From contig JAKZAP010000017.1 of the NCBI GenBank assembly GCA_023053575.1, forward strand, positions 4,595,501-4,659,500: DNA of 64,000 bases, in the 5' to 3' direction. A program made the position numbers and the translations under genes. This stretch comes from Branchinecta lynchi. Lineage: Eukaryota > Arthropoda > Branchiopoda > Anostraca > Branchinectidae. Positions within the stretch are counted from its first letter, which is position 1. Each line of letters starts with the position of its first letter. Below, in pieces: positions 63,451 through 64,000 of the stretch. Under the pieces are notes generated by a model, which was given only the letters and a program-made list of their open reading frames with translations, was not told where the DNA came from and searched no databases.

Positions 63451-63940
63451 TTCCTGAAATCCACCCGAAAACTCAGAATTTTCCTCCACACGTATATCCC
63501 CCTCACCTGTCCCAGAAGTTATCCCATCAACTGGCCGCGAAACAAAACTCCGACCAAATTGAACTAACTCGCTATGGGCTTCCCCTGAGGACTTATACTG
63601 TGACCTGGTTTTCGATTCCAGACTTACTAGATTAATGTGGCTTTAAACACTAATCAGTTAACCTTGCTGATAGGCTAACTAAGCTGAGTTGCGTTCGCTC
63701 AACTTGACTAGAAACAAAAATAACTTGGTGGCTTACAAAATCCAGGCTTATTAGGATTTAGCAATTTTTGTTCGACTATCGTAATTCTGGCGTAAATCAG
63801 AATCACGGCGTGTTTGTCGGCTAAATTACTTGTCGTACGAAAAATTGTTCGGTTGCAGTAACCAAAACAAAATTCCGATCGTCTAATCCAAAGAATGTCC
63901 TACCTCTTAACGTAAGCCAAAAGTCGCAATCTTCGATCCA
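63451..63940 (-). other. Leader (5' UTR) of the gypsy-type element
   Basis: About 490 bp between the primer-binding site and the first ATG. The reading frame of gag extends upstream without ATG to a TAA at 63643-63645. No other ORF was recognised. Confidence 0.6.
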
Positions 63941-63959
63941 GATCCCACCGCTGTCACCA
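63941..63959 (-). other. Primer-binding site
   Basis: Three bases inside the 5' LTR the minus strand reads TGGTGACAGCGGTGGGATC. It begins TGG, complementary to a tRNA CCA end, and is rich in the bases usual for such sites. The tRNA identity was not determined; a Leu-type primer is one possibility. Confidence 0.7.
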
Positions 63960-63962
63960 AAT

Positions 63963-64000
63963 TGTCCTAGTCTGAGTCGAGTTACAAAAATGAGAAGTGT
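63963..64000 (-). repeat. 5' LTR, first 38 bp visible only
   Basis: The visible 38 bases are identical to 58488-58525, so the LTRs look young as far as can be seen. The promoter part of the LTR is outside the window. Confidence 0.85.

Larger units (their letters stand above)
58488..64000 (-). mobile_element. Ty3/gypsy LTR retrotransposon, Gmr1-like order (IN before RT), nearly complete
   Basis: Two LTR copies start TGTCCTAGTCTGAGTC on the plus strand (58488 and 63963); the second is cut by the window edge. On the coding (minus) strand the order is 5' LTR, primer-binding site, leader, gag, protease, integrase, RT, RNase H, a second HHCC segment, polypurine tract, 3' LTR. Integrase upstream of RT is the Ty1/copia arrangement, but RT, IN and gag are Ty3/gypsy-type, as in the Gmr1 group. 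Visible length is about 5.5 kb. It probably lies in an intron of the amine oxidase gene, antisense to it. Confidence 0.9.

Overview
The window is nuclear DNA from an animal. Host genes are split into short exons with GT..AG introns, are surrounded by many transposon remnants, and encode animal families (I-BAR, MARVEL, MND1, FAD amine oxidase). It is probably an invertebrate; the phylum cannot be settled from sequence alone. The Gmr1-like Ty3/gypsy element was first described from deuterostomes, which is a weak hint only. Long poly-G/poly-C runs (10 to about 20 nt) recur throughout.

Layout. (1) 1-5072, minus strand: first two coding exons of an MTSS1/MIM-like I-BAR gene running off the left edge. 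(2) 5073-17966: about 13 kb without a recognised host gene, holding a LINE with a 709-codon reverse transcriptase ORF (10489-12618), Penelope-type terminal pieces, MITEs and duplications. (3) 17976-23522, plus strand: complete four-exon gene for a 184-residue four-pass MARVEL protein. (4) 23523-32115: intergenic, with MITEs, a long foldback and a decayed LINE 3' end. (5) 32116-50484, minus strand: complete five-exon MND1 gene (205 residues) over 18 kb, its introns packed with nested repeats. (6) 51150-56416, plus strand: first three coding exons of a polyamine/spermine-oxidase-like gene, head to head with MND1 (665 bp between the ATGs). (7) 58488-64000, minus strand: an LTR retrotransposon with gene order gag-protease-integrase-RT-RNase H, antisense to the amine oxidase gene and probably within its next intron.

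Most notable system: a Penelope-like family whose terminal repeat carries a compact hammerhead-ribozyme-like core. One insertion (18972-19764) has an inverted partial copy followed by two and a half head-to-tail 251-bp units, each with the motif, flanked by an 11-bp target duplication inside a MITE. A second insertion has a 12-bp target duplication. A diverged copy keeps stem I by compensatory changes. A Penelope-type RT fragment (YVDD) lies beside another copy. This resembles metazoan retrozymes.

Second: the gypsy-type element has integrase upstream of RT, yet also keeps a second HHCC zinc-binding segment after RNase H, the place integrase occupies in ordinary Ty3/gypsy elements. Third: a repeat family (here 'family A') ends 5 nt upstream of MND1 exon 4, so the pyrimidine tract of that splice acceptor lies within the transposon. 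Repeat family letters A-H are labels made for this report.
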